A stretch of 64,000 nucleotides of DNA from Pseudohalocynthiibacter aestuariivivens (GCF_011040495.1 NZ_CP049037.1:1426001-1490000), one strand, 5' to 3'. Positions 44,666 to 53,741 are shown, counted from the stretch's first letter. Notes: a model not told the origin generated them from the sequence alone. Program-made: numbers and translations.

Positions 44666-45900
44666 TCGGAGTCAGCCTCTGCTGTGGTCGTTTTGGGAAA
44701 GATCGGGTTGATCTTGTCGCCATCGCCAAAGAAAGAACCAGCCTTGGCCACGACAACTTCGCCCTTGGTCAGGCCCTTCACGATCTCGCGCAGGTCATTC
44801 CAGATCAATCCGGCAACGACACTGCGTTTTTCCAAAACACCGTCCGCGACAACGAGGACAAAAGTACCCGCGCTGTCAGTCAAAACGGCGGATGTCGGGA
44901 CTGCCGGCGACGTTCTCTGATCCGTGATCACCCAACCGCTGACGAACACACCGGACCTCAGATCATTCTGAGTGTCCGTCTCAATGCGGATCGTTCCCAA
45001 CCGATTGACTGGATCAACCGTCGGTGAAATGCGCCTGACGACGCCGGACACGTCGCCCACCCCCGCCACTGACAGGTTGACGGCATCCCCCTTGGTGATC
45101 TGCCCCAGCGCGGTCTCGATCACCTCTGCCTCGACTTCGACAATGCCGTTTTCAATCATGCGGAAAATCGGCTCTCCACCGGATGCGGCAATCGCCCCGA
45201 TCTGGCCGTTGCGTGCAGAGATCAAACCATCGACCGGCGCCCGCAGGGTTGTTCTCTCTAGATTAAGTTCGGCAATATCCAGCTGCGCCTGCGCCTGCTG
45301 TAACTGCGCCTCGGCCACTGCCAGACCATCGGTGGCAGATGCAACAGCCGCATCAGCGGTTTGCGAGTCAGCCAGCGCCTGATCCAGCACTGTCTGGGTT
45401 GTCGTCCCTGCCTCCATCAGACGCTTTGCCCGGTCGAGCGCCGCCGTCGTCCGTGTTGCTGTCGCCTTTGCCGACACGATTTGGCTTTTGGCCTGCCCGA
45501 CACTGGATTTGGCTCGGGCAAACTCCGCCTTGGATCGCGCCAGTTCTGCAGTCAGGGTTCGCGCATTCAGCGTAGCCAGAACATCGCCCGCCTTTACCAG
45601 ATCGCCAACATCGGCCTGCAATGTGTCAATCGGCGACCCATTCACCTCCGGAAAGACCAGCACTTCTTCGCGCGGCACCAGCGTCCCCGACACCGGAACC
45701 CGGCCAATCATTTTGGCCTCAACCACCGCGGCGACTGTGACAGAGGCGATCGTCACCGCCTTTTGCGGCGTTGCGGTCGCGTTTTCGGTCCATGCCGGAT
45801 GTGGACCAACAACCAGAGCCGCCGCGAGTATCAACGGAAAATACGTGCGATTGCCTTTGATTTGTACATCGCCTGCTGCACGTTTCGTGTTTTCCGGCAT
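44662..45900 (-). CDS. RND efflux periplasmic adaptor (membrane fusion protein)
   Basis: A 412-residue HlyD/AcrA-type adaptor. Its signal/anchor sequence is near residues 22-38 (YFPLILAAALVVG). It then has a biotinyl-lipoyl half (IDTLQADVGDLVKAGDVLATLNARTL), a long coiled coil with Ala/Gln-rich heptads (about 125-200), the second lipoyl half (TTLRAPVDGLISARNGQIGA) and beta-barrel domains. ATG 45900 has AAAAGGA 8 nt upstream. First gene of the operon with the pump and the GbsR-type regulator. Confidence 0.91.
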   Translation of the reverse strand: MPENTKRAAGDVQIKGNRTYFPLILAAALVVGPHPAWTENATATPQKAVTIASVTVAAVVEAKMIGRVPVSGTLVPREEVLVFPEVNGSPIDTLQADVGDLVKAGDVLATLNARTLTAELARSKAEFARAKSSVGQAKSQIVSAKATATRTTAALDRAKRLMEAGTTTQTVLDQALADSQTADAAVASATDGLAVAEAQLQQAQAQLDIAELNLERTTLRAPVDGLISARNGQIGAIAASGGEPIFRMIENGIVEVEAEVIETALGQITKGDAVNLSVAGVGDVSGVVRRISPTVDPVNRLGTIRIETDTQNDLRSGVFVSGWVITDQRTSPAVPTSAVLTDSAGTFVLVVADGVLEKRSVVAGLIWNDLREIVKGLTKGEVVVAKAGSFFGDGDKINPIFPKTTTAEADSE

Positions 45901-45952
45901 CGACCATCCTTTTCCAAAACGAAGCCGTCCCAGATCCGGAAAGCTCGCAATA

Positions 45953-45980
45953 GAGATACAGCGTGCGGTAATCATGTCAA
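45953..45980 (-). promoter_or_regulatory. Sigma-70-like promoter of the efflux operon
   Basis: On the minus strand TTGACA (45980-45975) and TATCTC (45958-45953) are separated by 16 bp, about 53 bp upstream of the adaptor start. The -35 box is a perfect consensus. The operator palindrome lies 6 bp further upstream. Confidence 0.55.
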
Positions 45981-45986
45981 TTTAAT

Positions 45987-46006
45987 TGTTTAGTACAAAC
46001 TAAACA
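45987..46006. promoter_or_regulatory. Operator palindrome of the efflux operon
   Basis: Arms TGTTTAGT (45987-45994) and ACTAAACA (45999-46006) are perfectly inverted around a 4-bp centre. It is next to the -35 box of the adaptor promoter. The GbsR/MarR protein encoded at the end of the operon is the obvious candidate binder. The rest of the 192-bp gap to the next gene shows nothing more. Confidence 0.65.
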
Positions 46007-46092
46007 CAATCAGGAGGGCAAACCCCTCTCTGCCGCCTTTGCCTGCCACCTGAGTGGATCAAGATCATGGCACCACAGCGAAAGTTCAAAGA

Positions 46093-47385
46093 CTAAGGCT
46101 GCCAATCATTATCCAGCGCCGCATGCACGGCCATCACAGCGCGAACCAAGTCAGCTTCGTTCATGCCTTCTTCCGGACAATGACTGCCATTCCAGTTTCT
46201 CACGAAAACCATCACGCTATCCCACCCGGCAACGGCAAAGGCCGCCGCATCGTGGCCACCGCCCGAAGACATGCGCCGGGGCGCGTCACCTAAACGCGCT
46301 GCTCCGCGCGCAATCCGCTCCGCCATAGACCGTGACAGCGTTGCAGGTCGGCTCCGGCTCTGCGCCCCCAGCGAGAACGCGATGCCCGAGCGTTCTGACT
46401 CGATCCGCGCGATCTCGGTTTTCAGGTGCGAATCTGCACGTTCGAGTACAGACAAATCTGTTGATCGCAGATCAAGGCAGAACTCCAACTCGCCCGCAAC
46501 CTTTGCCATTGCGTGTGCAGAAGTCGCGGCATCGACACGACCGAATGTAACGGTCAGATCATCACCCGCCTCCTGCATTTCGCCCCAGATCCGATCCATC
46601 GCCAGAACCAGATCTGAAAACGCAACCACAGCGTCGGCACGATCCGCACGTGGCGTTCCCCCGGAATGGGCCCATTGCCCGGTGATCCGGGCGCTACGAT
46701 ACCGCAACCCACCGCGAATGGCGGTCACCAGTCCATAAGCCTCACCAGCAGCATGCAAAACCGGCCCTTGTTCGATGTGAAACTCCAGAAACTGCGCCGG
46801 ATCGGGCGCTTTGGTCGCGATCACGGCCTCTGGATCGTACCCTTGCGAGCACATATGCGCAGCGAGGCTCTGACCCGTATCAACACGCTTTGCGTCCAGT
46901 TCCTCTGCGGTCAGCTTTCCAAGATACGCGCGCGACCCGATATAGGAGACCGGAAACCATACGCTTTCCTCTGCTCGCGTCACGGTCAGCACGATGTCCA
47001 TCGGCGGTAGCACGTTGCCCGCCCGAAACGCAGCAATCAGGGCCATCGCCCCGGCCACCCCTGCCTGTCCATCATAGGCCCCGCCCTGACTGACGGTGTC
47101 CAAATGTGATCCGGTGAACAGTGCAGGCGCGGTGCGGTCCTGCCCCGCAAGGCGCGCAAACAGGTTTCCCGCCGCATCACGACTGACCTCCAGTCCAAGG
47201 GCGAGTGCCTCTTTTTCGATCAGCGCATGAGCCTTGCTTTCCAGATCACTGTAGGATGGACGCGTCCAGCCCGGCCCGCTGTCGGACAGCGTGTTTACCC
47301 CGGCAATGACACGGCTGATCGTTTCTCTGATCACTCGCTCGGCATCACTCGGATCAGTCGTGGTGGCGCTGCGGCTTGGCGTCAT
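46093..47385 (-). CDS. M20 family hydrolase, carbamoylase/allantoate amidohydrolase type
   Basis: A 430-residue binuclear-metal amidohydrolase of the hydantoinase/carbamoylase group, which opens N-carbamoyl amino acids, ureido acids or related amides. Metal ligands are seen in GSHLDT (His94), AYDGQAG (Asp105), RAEES (Glu139/140), FHIEQGP and near the end SHCPEEGM. The substrate-binding dimerisation domain lies between about 215 and 330. Last gene of an operon with a 2-hydroxyacid dehydrogenase and PxpC/PxpB; it overlaps the former by 4 bp. The exact substrate is open. Confidence 0.88.
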   Translation of the reverse strand: MTPSRSATTTDPSDAERVIRETISRVIAGVNTLSDSGPGWTRPSYSDLESKAHALIEKEALALGLEVSRDAAGNLFARLAGQDRTAPALFTGSHLDTVSQGGAYDGQAGVAGAMALIAAFRAGNVLPPMDIVLTVTRAEESVWFPVSYIGSRAYLGKLTAEELDAKRVDTGQSLAAHMCSQGYDPEAVIATKAPDPAQFLEFHIEQGPVLHAAGEAYGLVTAIRGGLRYRSARITGQWAHSGGTPRADRADAVVAFSDLVLAMDRIWGEMQEAGDDLTVTFGRVDAATSAHAMAKVAGELEFCLDLRSTDLSVLERADSHLKTEIARIESERSGIAFSLGAQSRSRPATLSRSMAERIARGAARLGDAPRRMSSGGGHDAAAFAVAGWDSVMVFVRNWNGSHCPEEGMNEADLVRAVMAVHAALDNDWQP

Positions 47386-48332
47386 ACCTTATTTCTCCAG
47401 ACTTCGGGATTAATCGTCATGGTTGGCAACCGCCCCGACAACGCTTCGATTACTTGCGACGCTGCGGCTTCGGCAGTCCGTCGCAGCGCGGCTTCGGTCG
47501 TACCACCAATGTGAGGCGTAAAAATTACGTTGGGAAATGTCGCTAGCAGCCCCTGTGCCGCGTGTGCGGAAACCATATCAAGCCCTGCACCGCCCAGCTT
47601 GCCTGCGGTCAGCGCGTCCTGTAACGCGGGTTCATCGATCAGACCGGCCCTAGCAACGTTGATCAGGATCGCGCCCGGTTTCATCGCCGTAAACGCGCTC
47701 GCGTCGATCAGATTGCGGGTTTCCGGACGTAGCGGTGCATTCAACGAAATCAGGTCCGCCTCGGCCAGAGCGGTGTGCAGATCCGGCGCATGCGTCACCC
47801 ACTGCTCTGCAGGTCGCCTCGGTGTATGGGCGAGAACACGCATGCCAAATGCGTCATGCAGCATTCCGCCCAAACTGCTGCCGGTGGCGCCCCAGCCGAC
47901 AATCAAGGCCGTGCCATCCGACAGTTCTCTGAACGATGCAGACTCGCGGAAACCGGCCTGCCCCAAGCGCATTGCTCCATCTGCCGCCGGTATGCGGCGC
48001 GCCACCCCCAGCGCAAGCCCCAGCGCCAGCTCTGCCACCGAGCGCGCATTCGTTCCCGGAGTATTTGTGATCAGCACGCCAGCCTTGGCCGCTGCCTGCT
48101 TGTCAACCGGATCATGCCCGGCCCCATGCACCGCCACCACGCGTAGCTTGTCGGCAGCGGCGAAGGCACCTGCATCAAACCCTGCATCCCGCGTGATCGC
48201 CGCATCACAATCTGGAACGTGCCGCGCGACGGTTTCCATATCTGGTGCAGGGCAAATGACGGGCGTGATCCCACTCTGTCGGAGCCGTTCAAGCCCGGCT
48301 TGATGGATCGGCTGTATGATCAGGCATTTCAT
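47382..48332 (-). CDS. D-isomer-specific 2-hydroxyacid dehydrogenase
   Basis: A 316-residue NAD-dependent dehydrogenase. The nucleotide loop is GWGATGSSLGG near residue 146, the catalytic Arg in NVARAGLIDE near 228, and the catalytic His in TPHIGGTTEAALRRTA near 283, so the active site is complete. It interconverts a 2-hydroxy acid and a 2-keto acid. In this operon it may act on a product of the adjacent amidohydrolase or oxoprolinase-like proteins. It starts 16 bp after PxpC. Confidence 0.88.
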   Translation of the reverse strand: MKCLIIQPIHQAGLERLRQSGITPVICPAPDMETVARHVPDCDAAITRDAGFDAGAFAAADKLRVVAVHGAGHDPVDKQAAAKAGVLITNTPGTNARSVAELALGLALGVARRIPAADGAMRLGQAGFRESASFRELSDGTALIVGWGATGSSLGGMLHDAFGMRVLAHTPRRPAEQWVTHAPDLHTALAEADLISLNAPLRPETRNLIDASAFTAMKPGAILINVARAGLIDEPALQDALTAGKLGGAGLDMVSAHAAQGLLATFPNVIFTPHIGGTTEAALRRTAEAAASQVIEALSGRLPTMTINPEVWRNKV

Positions 48333-48348
48333 GTCGATCTCACCTCAC

Positions 48349-49395
48349 TTACCCGTCCAGATCCATTCCGGCAATTTCGTCCGGCGCTGTCACGCCACCG
48401 ACCAGATCGCATGACAACAGATACTCTGAGCTGAGGACACCATCCGGCTTTGGTACCAAGCCATCTAGCATCGCGCGTACATCCCGACGCTGCGCCACCC
48501 ACAAATCTTCGCCCTCTTCGCGCGAAATCGTGGCAAAACGCACCGACGCGCCGACCGGCAGCTGGGCCAGACGTGGCAGGTCAACCGATGCAATGGTCGC
48601 AATCTTGGGGTACCCACCCGTGGTCTGGCTTTCGGCAAGCAGAACCAACGGCACACCTGATCCCGGCACCTGCACCGATCCGGGCACAGTGCCATCCGAC
48701 ACGATATCATGCCCACCCAACGCAGGCAGTTCTACCCCGCCCAGTGTCATCGCCATGCGGTCGCGCTGTGGCGTCACCACGAACGTTTCCGACGTCAATC
48801 TAGTCAGAATATCCGGTGCAAACAGGTTGCTCTGCGGCCCAAGTATCATACGGATCGGGCCACTAGCGAATAGCGGGGATCTGGTCCCCGAAAGCGGGGT
48901 CGCCATGCGCAAACAATCGCCGCCACACTCATGCCCCAGCCGAACACCATCACCCGTGCGCAGGCCTCGTCCGTCGACACCACCCAGGCCGCTGCGCAGA
49001 TGGGTTGCACGCGATCCCAAAACGGGTTCAGTCTCGATCCCGCCAGAAAACGCGATGTATCCCCAGACCACGGCCCGCAGAGCCCCCACGCTTAGCGTTT
49101 CACCGGGTGCGAGCCAGTGGCTTTCTCCAACCGCAACCAAGCGGTTTTCGACACGTATCTCGCAAGGGCCACCAGTGACCGCAAAGCGTACCGAACGGCT
49201 GGCCCTGAATCTGCCCCCGTACCCCGCGAATTCCAGTGCCGCGGTCGAACCCGGATTGCCGCAAAGCGCATTGGCCAGTGCCATCGCATTTGCATCAATG
49301 GGGCCAGCAGACGACACCCCAAAATGCCTCAGCCCGTTGCGTCCAGCATCCTGCACACTCAGCATCGGACCCGCAGACAGGATGTCGACGCTCAT
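48349..49395 (-). CDS. pxpC: 5-oxoprolinase subunit C family (biotin-dependent carboxyltransferase-like)
   Basis: A 348-residue protein of the KipA/PxpC family. Diagnostic segments are AGPMLSVQDAGRNGLRHFGVSSAGPID at the start and LLAESQTTGGYPKIATI near residue 260. With PxpA and PxpB it forms the ATP-dependent 5-oxoprolinase that opens pyroglutamate. No PxpA is visible in the window, so a different substrate or a distant pxpA is possible. Its start overlaps the pxpB stop by 4 bp. Confidence 0.9.
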   Translation of the reverse strand: MSVDILSAGPMLSVQDAGRNGLRHFGVSSAGPIDANAMALANALCGNPGSTAALEFAGYGGRFRASRSVRFAVTGGPCEIRVENRLVAVGESHWLAPGETLSVGALRAVVWGYIAFSGGIETEPVLGSRATHLRSGLGGVDGRGLRTGDGVRLGHECGGDCLRMATPLSGTRSPLFASGPIRMILGPQSNLFAPDILTRLTSETFVVTPQRDRMAMTLGGVELPALGGHDIVSDGTVPGSVQVPGSGVPLVLLAESQTTGGYPKIATIASVDLPRLAQLPVGASVRFATISREEGEDLWVAQRRDVRAMLDGLVPKPDGVLSSEYLLSCDLVGGVTAPDEIAGMDLDG

Positions 49396-50117
49396 GCGGT
49401 GTCCCCTTCTTCCGGCTCGGGCGACAACGCGCCTGACGCTACCTGATCCGCGATATCACGCGCTTCGTCCGCACCAACGGGACGGAAACGAATCCGATCG
49501 CCGGCGTGAAACAGAAATGGCGGGGATCGAGAGGGATCGAAATTGCGCCATGGCGTCCACCCGATAAAGCGCCAGCCAGACGGGCCCGCGACCGAATTGA
49601 TGCTGGCCTGTTGACCACCGATGCCGATAGCACCAGCCGGAATATACTGTCGCGGCACGCGAAGCCGTGGGGTATGCAGCGGCTTTGGCAGCCCTCCCAG
49701 ATAGGCAAAGCCGGGTGCAAACCCGATCATGTAGACGCGGTACTCTGCGCCGCAATGCATGGTGATCAGGTCGTCAGCGGAGCAGCCCTTCAGATCGGCA
49801 AGCTCCTGTAGATCCTGTCCGACCTCGCCACCATAGAGACAGGGCACATGCCACAGCCGCCCGATGGCACCCTCGTCCGCGTAGCTATGCCAGAGCCCGC
49901 GCAATTGCGCCTCCAAAGCCGCACCGCGGATCACTTCGGGATCGTAGCAAACCAGCAGCGAGCCATAGGTCGGGACGATTTCCGTGATACCTGCGGGGCA
50001 TTTGGTCCTCAGCATCTCGGCAAAGGCGATGATCCGTTTGTTGGCTGCCGCGTCAATTATCTCGCTGACTTGCAGCAACAGCGCGCGGTCACCTACAGGA
50101 AGAAAGCTGGGTGTCAT
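49392..50117 (-). CDS. pxpB: 5-oxoprolinase subunit B family (KipI-like)
   Basis: A 241-residue protein of the KipI/PxpB carboxyltransferase-domain family: FLPVGDRALLLQVSE at the N-terminus, GFAPGFAYLGGLPKPLHTPR near residue 152 and PAGAIGIGGQQASINSVAGPSGWRFIGWTP near 180. It is the partner of PxpC. Its ATG lies inside the stop codon of a short upstream frame (50114-50155) that has a strong ribosome site, so its translation may depend on that leader. The gene itself has only a weak AGAAGAG site. Confidence 0.9.
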   Translation of the reverse strand: MTPSFLPVGDRALLLQVSEIIDAAANKRIIAFAEMLRTKCPAGITEIVPTYGSLLVCYDPEVIRGAALEAQLRGLWHSYADEGAIGRLWHVPCLYGGEVGQDLQELADLKGCSADDLITMHCGAEYRVYMIGFAPGFAYLGGLPKPLHTPRLRVPRQYIPAGAIGIGGQQASINSVAGPSGWRFIGWTPWRNFDPSRSPPFLFHAGDRIRFRPVGADEARDIADQVASGALSPEPEEGDTA

Positions 50118-50155
50118 CCGTAACTCTTCTCGATGGTGATGTCGGGTTTTCGCAT
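50114..50155 (-). CDS. Possible 13-codon leader peptide before pxpB
   Basis: The frame MRKPDITIEKSYG starts 4-5 nt after a strong AGGAGGG ribosome site (50160-50166) and its TGA overlaps the pxpB ATG as ATGA. The strong site in front of so short a frame suggests translational coupling or a remnant of a deleted gene such as pxpA. I see nothing else in the 157 bp between pxpB and the next gene. Expression is not proven. Confidence 0.35.
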   Translation of the reverse strand: MRKPDITIEKSYG

Positions 50156-50274
50156 TTGCACCCTCCTATCACATAGCACCCCCGACAAATGCCCCAATCA
50201 CAGGCCCCACCGATCCAAAGCCATAAGGTAAAATCGGTAACCCCCGCTCAGGCCGATCACCACCGTTCCCCGGT

Positions 50275-51534
50275 CTATTCAGCGTTGAGATAGTCAAAGA
50301 TCGTCAGCAGATGCGTTTTAACCACGCCGATCCACTCTTCAATATCAACATGTTCGTCCGGCATCGCAACATTCGTCGCAGTGGTGCCATAGCTGAATGC
50401 GGGGATCCCGGCATAGCGCCATAGACGGGCATCCGTCCCGGCAAGGCTTGTGATCGGCAAGACATCCAGACCGGCCACTTCCTTTGCATTCTGTTGAACA
50501 TAGCCAACCAGCTCGTGGCTTGGGTCAGACCATGCCGGCGTGGCTGTGTCCATAACCACTTCCATCTTCACCTGCGGGTATTTCTCCAGCAAGTCGGCCA
50601 TGAAGGCCATCACCGGTTCTTTTGTCATTCCGAATGGCAGCCGGATATCGACATCAAACGTGCATTTGGTCGGGATGGTATTGATGATACTGCCCGCATT
50701 GAACTGACCAATGTTGAGCGAGAAGCTCTGCATGACATCTGCCGCGCCCTTCAGGTGAACCCGGTCAATTTCATCGCGCGCAACGGCAAGAGCATCGGCA
50801 ACCGGCCCCGGAAGATTGACCTCAAGATCCTCGACTGCCTCGAGGTCCGCGATGAATGCAGACGCAATCTCAACAGGGTTGTGCGCCTTATGCGTATAGG
50901 CCGCATGCGCGCCGGGCGATTCCACTGTACAGGTCATCCATAGCGGGGCTTTTTCGCCGATCCGCACGGTTGTCGGCGCGCCCGGTTCTGCATTGAAACA
51001 GCAATCGCCATGTATCTCGGGGCAGTTTTCCATCAGATAGACGGCGCCCCATGGCCCAAAGGTTTCCTCGTCGGATACCGCCGTCAAAGTGAGGCGACCC
51101 TTCAGCTTGTCGCGTATCTGGTGCAAGTAGGCATAGGCGAACAGGATCGACGTCGTGCCCTGCTTCATGTCGCAGGACCCTACGCCCCAGACCTTGCCAT
51201 CGGACACCTCACCCCCCCATGGGTCACGGCTCCAGCCGTCCTTGGTCGGAAGTGGGAAAACATCCATATGCCCGTTCAACACCAGATGTCGTCCAGGTGC
51301 ACCACAATCAAACGAGGCAATCACATTCGGCATTTCCTCGTGCGGCGAAACGATCCGGTGTTCCAGATCCCGTGCCTTGAGGAACTCGGTCACACAGCGC
51401 GCTGCATCGCGTGTATCGCCGGGCGGATTGGGGCTTTTGGCGCGCACGAATTTGCTGAGGAATTCGACCAGAAGATCCCGGTCACGATCAACCTGATCGA
51501 CAAGCTCTTGTTTGAGTTTCGACAGCGTACTCAT
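50275..51534 (-). CDS. M20 family hydrolase, ArgE/DapE type (first paralogue)
   Basis: A 419-residue zinc hydrolase of N-acyl amino acids or dipeptide-like amides. Metal sites are in LVLNGHMDVFP, SCDMKQGT and SDEETFG; the dimerisation domain lies near residues 190-300. It is clearly paralogous to the protein of the next gene over its whole length. True DapE is usually nearer 375 residues, so this is a catabolic member rather than lysine biosynthesis. The start at 51534 overlaps the stop of the upstream paralogue by 4 bp. Confidence 0.88.
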   Translation of the reverse strand: MSTLSKLKQELVDQVDRDRDLLVEFLSKFVRAKSPNPPGDTRDAARCVTEFLKARDLEHRIVSPHEEMPNVIASFDCGAPGRHLVLNGHMDVFPLPTKDGWSRDPWGGEVSDGKVWGVGSCDMKQGTTSILFAYAYLHQIRDKLKGRLTLTAVSDEETFGPWGAVYLMENCPEIHGDCCFNAEPGAPTTVRIGEKAPLWMTCTVESPGAHAAYTHKAHNPVEIASAFIADLEAVEDLEVNLPGPVADALAVARDEIDRVHLKGAADVMQSFSLNIGQFNAGSIINTIPTKCTFDVDIRLPFGMTKEPVMAFMADLLEKYPQVKMEVVMDTATPAWSDPSHELVGYVQQNAKEVAGLDVLPITSLAGTDARLWRYAGIPAFSYGTTATNVAMPDEHVDIEEWIGVVKTHLLTIFDYLNAE

Positions 51535-52772
51535 GCGGTGGTCCTCAGGTAGTTGTAAGCGGCTAAAGCGTGGACCTTGATGACGTTGATCCACTCGTCG
51601 ATGTCAGTGTGTTCGTCGACCATCGCAACATGGGTGGCGGTGGTCCCATAGGTTACAGCTGGCACCCCGGCCTCACGCCAGAAACGAGCATCGGTCGCAC
51701 CAAGGCTTGTGACCGTGTGAATGGGCGTACCCAGCACCTCGGCCGCCGCAGATTGTACTGCGGCCACCATGGGATGGCCCGGATCGGACCAGCTGGGCTC
51801 GTCCGTCGACAACACTTCAAGCGTGACGTCGTCGTGTTGCGCAACGATCTCCTCTGCAGCCTGCAATGCCGCAGCGGCAGTGCCGCCAATCGGGATGCGG
51901 ATATCGACATCGCAATCACAGTTGGCGGGCAGCATGTTCATTTTTACCCCGCCCCGTATGAGCCCCACATTCACGGTATACTTGCGCAGAACCTCCGCCG
52001 CGCCGGGCAGATGAATCCGATCAAACTCGGCCTCGGATCCCGTCAGCATCGGCCCGAGGTTGTCGCTGGTTTCCACCGGAAGCTCGGTGATCGCTGGAAG
52101 GGCGCGCACCACAGAGGCGGCAATCTTGGTCGCGCTTCGGCTCTTGTGTGTGTAGGCGCCGTGGCATCCCGTCGTCCTGACTTTAAAGCGCAGCTTCAGT
52201 GATCCTTTTTCGCCGAAACGAACCGTCGTCGGGCCACCCGGTTCGCTGTTGAGCAGACAATCGCCCCGAACATCGTGATGTTCCAAGAGATATTGAGCAC
52301 CCCACTTCCCTCCTGTTTCCTCGTCAGAAACGGCGGTGAATGTCAGCTTGCCTTTGAGCTCGCGCCGAAGCGTGTACAAATATGCATGGACCGCGGCAAT
52401 CGCGGCGGTTCCGGCCTTCATGTCGCTGGCACCACGGCCATAAACGGCACCGTTCGCCATTGTCCCACCGTACGGATCGTATTGCCACCGATCTGCGTCA
52501 TCGCAGGGATAGGTATCGAGATGGCCATTCAGAACCAAATGCCGCCCGTCGTCTTTGCACGTGAACGAAGAAATCAGATTAGGTGCGTTTTCAAGCGGTT
52601 CAATCACCTCCACGCTCAGCCCTTTGGACTTTAGGAAATCAGAAACAACCTCGGCTGCATCAAGAGTATTCCCCGGTGGATTTGGGCTGGGTGCGCGGAC
52701 CAGCGCCTGAAAAAGGGCGACGAGCTCATCGCGGTCGTCGTCGATCCGCTTCAGGAGTTTCTCTAAGGTCAT
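51531..52772 (-). CDS. M20 family hydrolase, ArgE/DapE type (second paralogue)
   Basis: A 413-residue zinc hydrolase similar to its downstream neighbour. Metal ligands lie in LVLNGHLDTYP, GASDMKAGT and SDEETGG, and near the C-terminus TYGTTATHVAMVDEHTDI supplies the last histidine. The shared N-terminal pattern APSPNPPGNTLDAAE marks the same subfamily as the neighbour. It follows the periplasmic binding-protein gene by 123 bp with a strong hairpin between, so it may be expressed at a lower level than the binding protein. Confidence 0.88.
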   Translation of the reverse strand: MTLEKLLKRIDDDRDELVALFQALVRAPSPNPPGNTLDAAEVVSDFLKSKGLSVEVIEPLENAPNLISSFTCKDDGRHLVLNGHLDTYPCDDADRWQYDPYGGTMANGAVYGRGASDMKAGTAAIAAVHAYLYTLRRELKGKLTFTAVSDEETGGKWGAQYLLEHHDVRGDCLLNSEPGGPTTVRFGEKGSLKLRFKVRTTGCHGAYTHKSRSATKIAASVVRALPAITELPVETSDNLGPMLTGSEAEFDRIHLPGAAEVLRKYTVNVGLIRGGVKMNMLPANCDCDVDIRIPIGGTAAAALQAAEEIVAQHDDVTLEVLSTDEPSWSDPGHPMVAAVQSAAAEVLGTPIHTVTSLGATDARFWREAGVPAVTYGTTATHVAMVDEHTDIDEWINVIKVHALAAYNYLRTTA

Positions 52773-52861
52773 ATTTCAATCACTCGGCAGAAATGGCTAC
52801 GAATAGGTCGACATACAGCACCGCGCATTGGCGCGGCGATCCGATCGTACCGACAAGATGA

Positions 52862-52889
52862 GTCGGGCGCGCAGGATCGCGCGCCCGAC
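52862..52889 (-). terminator. Strong hairpin after the binding-protein gene
   Basis: A perfect 11-bp GC-rich stem (GTCGGGCGCGC with GCGCGCCCGAC) around a 6-nt loop, directly downstream of the solute-binding-protein stop. There is no clear U-tract, so partial termination or protection of the upstream mRNA is more likely than full termination. Confidence 0.6.
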
Positions 52890-52895
52890 GCTTGA

Positions 52896-53681
52896 TCAGA
52901 ACTGGCTTCGGATCGGCTCCTCAGGAGCCGGCGAGAAACCGATAAGATCGCTGGTCAACTCCGCATAGGTGCCGTCTTCGACCATACTGGCCAGCGCCTT
53001 GTTCAAAGCCTTGGCCAAATTGACCTTGTCCTTGTGCAGGGCAAAGCCCTTCTGGATCGAACTCAACGAACCTTCGGTCAGCTTGATCGGGAGGTTCGAC
53101 TGTTCAATCGCCCATGCGGCCGCAATCGCATCAGTGATCATGCCGTCGATATTGCCATTGGCCAGATCTCGCATCGCATCTACTTCGACCTTGTAGTATT
53201 TGGTGTCAGATGCGTTGAGTTCCTTGGCCAGTTCCGCCCAGGTCGAGCTGGCCAGAACACCGATCACGCCGTCGAACTCATTGGGCGTCGAGACATCCGA
53301 GTCCTCATGAACCAGCAACCTACCGCCGGATTCCAGCCACCCGTCGATGAAACGGACCTGTTCCTGACGGGCCGCCGTAATGTCCATCGCATTACAGAGC
53401 ATGTCGAACTTGCCACTCAGAACCCCGACAAGCGCGGAGTCCCACTTGACGATGACGGGACTGTATTCAAGCCCTGCCCGTGTGGCCATTTCCTTCATAA
53501 CGCGCACTGCAAGGCCGTCAAACTCACCCTTTGTGTTGGTCAACGAGAACGGTGGGTACCCCCCGTCCGCGCCACAGGTCAGCACACCGGGTTCAGCGAC
53601 CTCCAGATCTCCGTCAGCCAAAGCTGGCACAGCGGCCAGAACGGCGATCAGACCCGTCGCTATTTTCAGTTTATGAAACAT
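52896..53681 (-). CDS. Amino-acid-type ABC transporter substrate-binding protein
   Basis: A 261-residue periplasmic protein of the bacterial SBP family 3. It has a signal peptide of about 23 residues (FHKLKIATGLIAVLAAVPALA), then the domain with LTCGADGGYPPFSLTN and FDGLAVRVMKEMATRAGL. These proteins bind polar amino acids or opine-like molecules. The start is uncertain: ATG 53681 or TTG 53687, the latter with better spacing from GGGAG. Its permease and ATPase are encoded just upstream. Confidence 0.9.
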   Translation of the reverse strand: MFHKLKIATGLIAVLAAVPALADGDLEVAEPGVLTCGADGGYPPFSLTNTKGEFDGLAVRVMKEMATRAGLEYSPVIVKWDSALVGVLSGKFDMLCNAMDITAARQEQVRFIDGWLESGGRLLVHEDSDVSTPNEFDGVIGVLASSTWAELAKELNASDTKYYKVEVDAMRDLANGNIDGMITDAIAAAWAIEQSNLPIKLTEGSLSSIQKGFALHKDKVNLAKALNKALASMVEDGTYAELTSDLIGFSPAPEEPIRSQF

Positions 53682-53741
53682 TTTCAATGTCTTCTCCCAT
53701 GTTGCAAGGTGGAGCGATTTAGGAACTGAAAAGCAGAGGTT

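Noticed and set aside
47530..48303. Plus-strand frame of over 250 codons opposite the 2-hydroxyacid dehydrogenase
   Set aside because: The minus-strand gene has all catalytic residues; this frame is serine/alanine/proline-rich without motifs.
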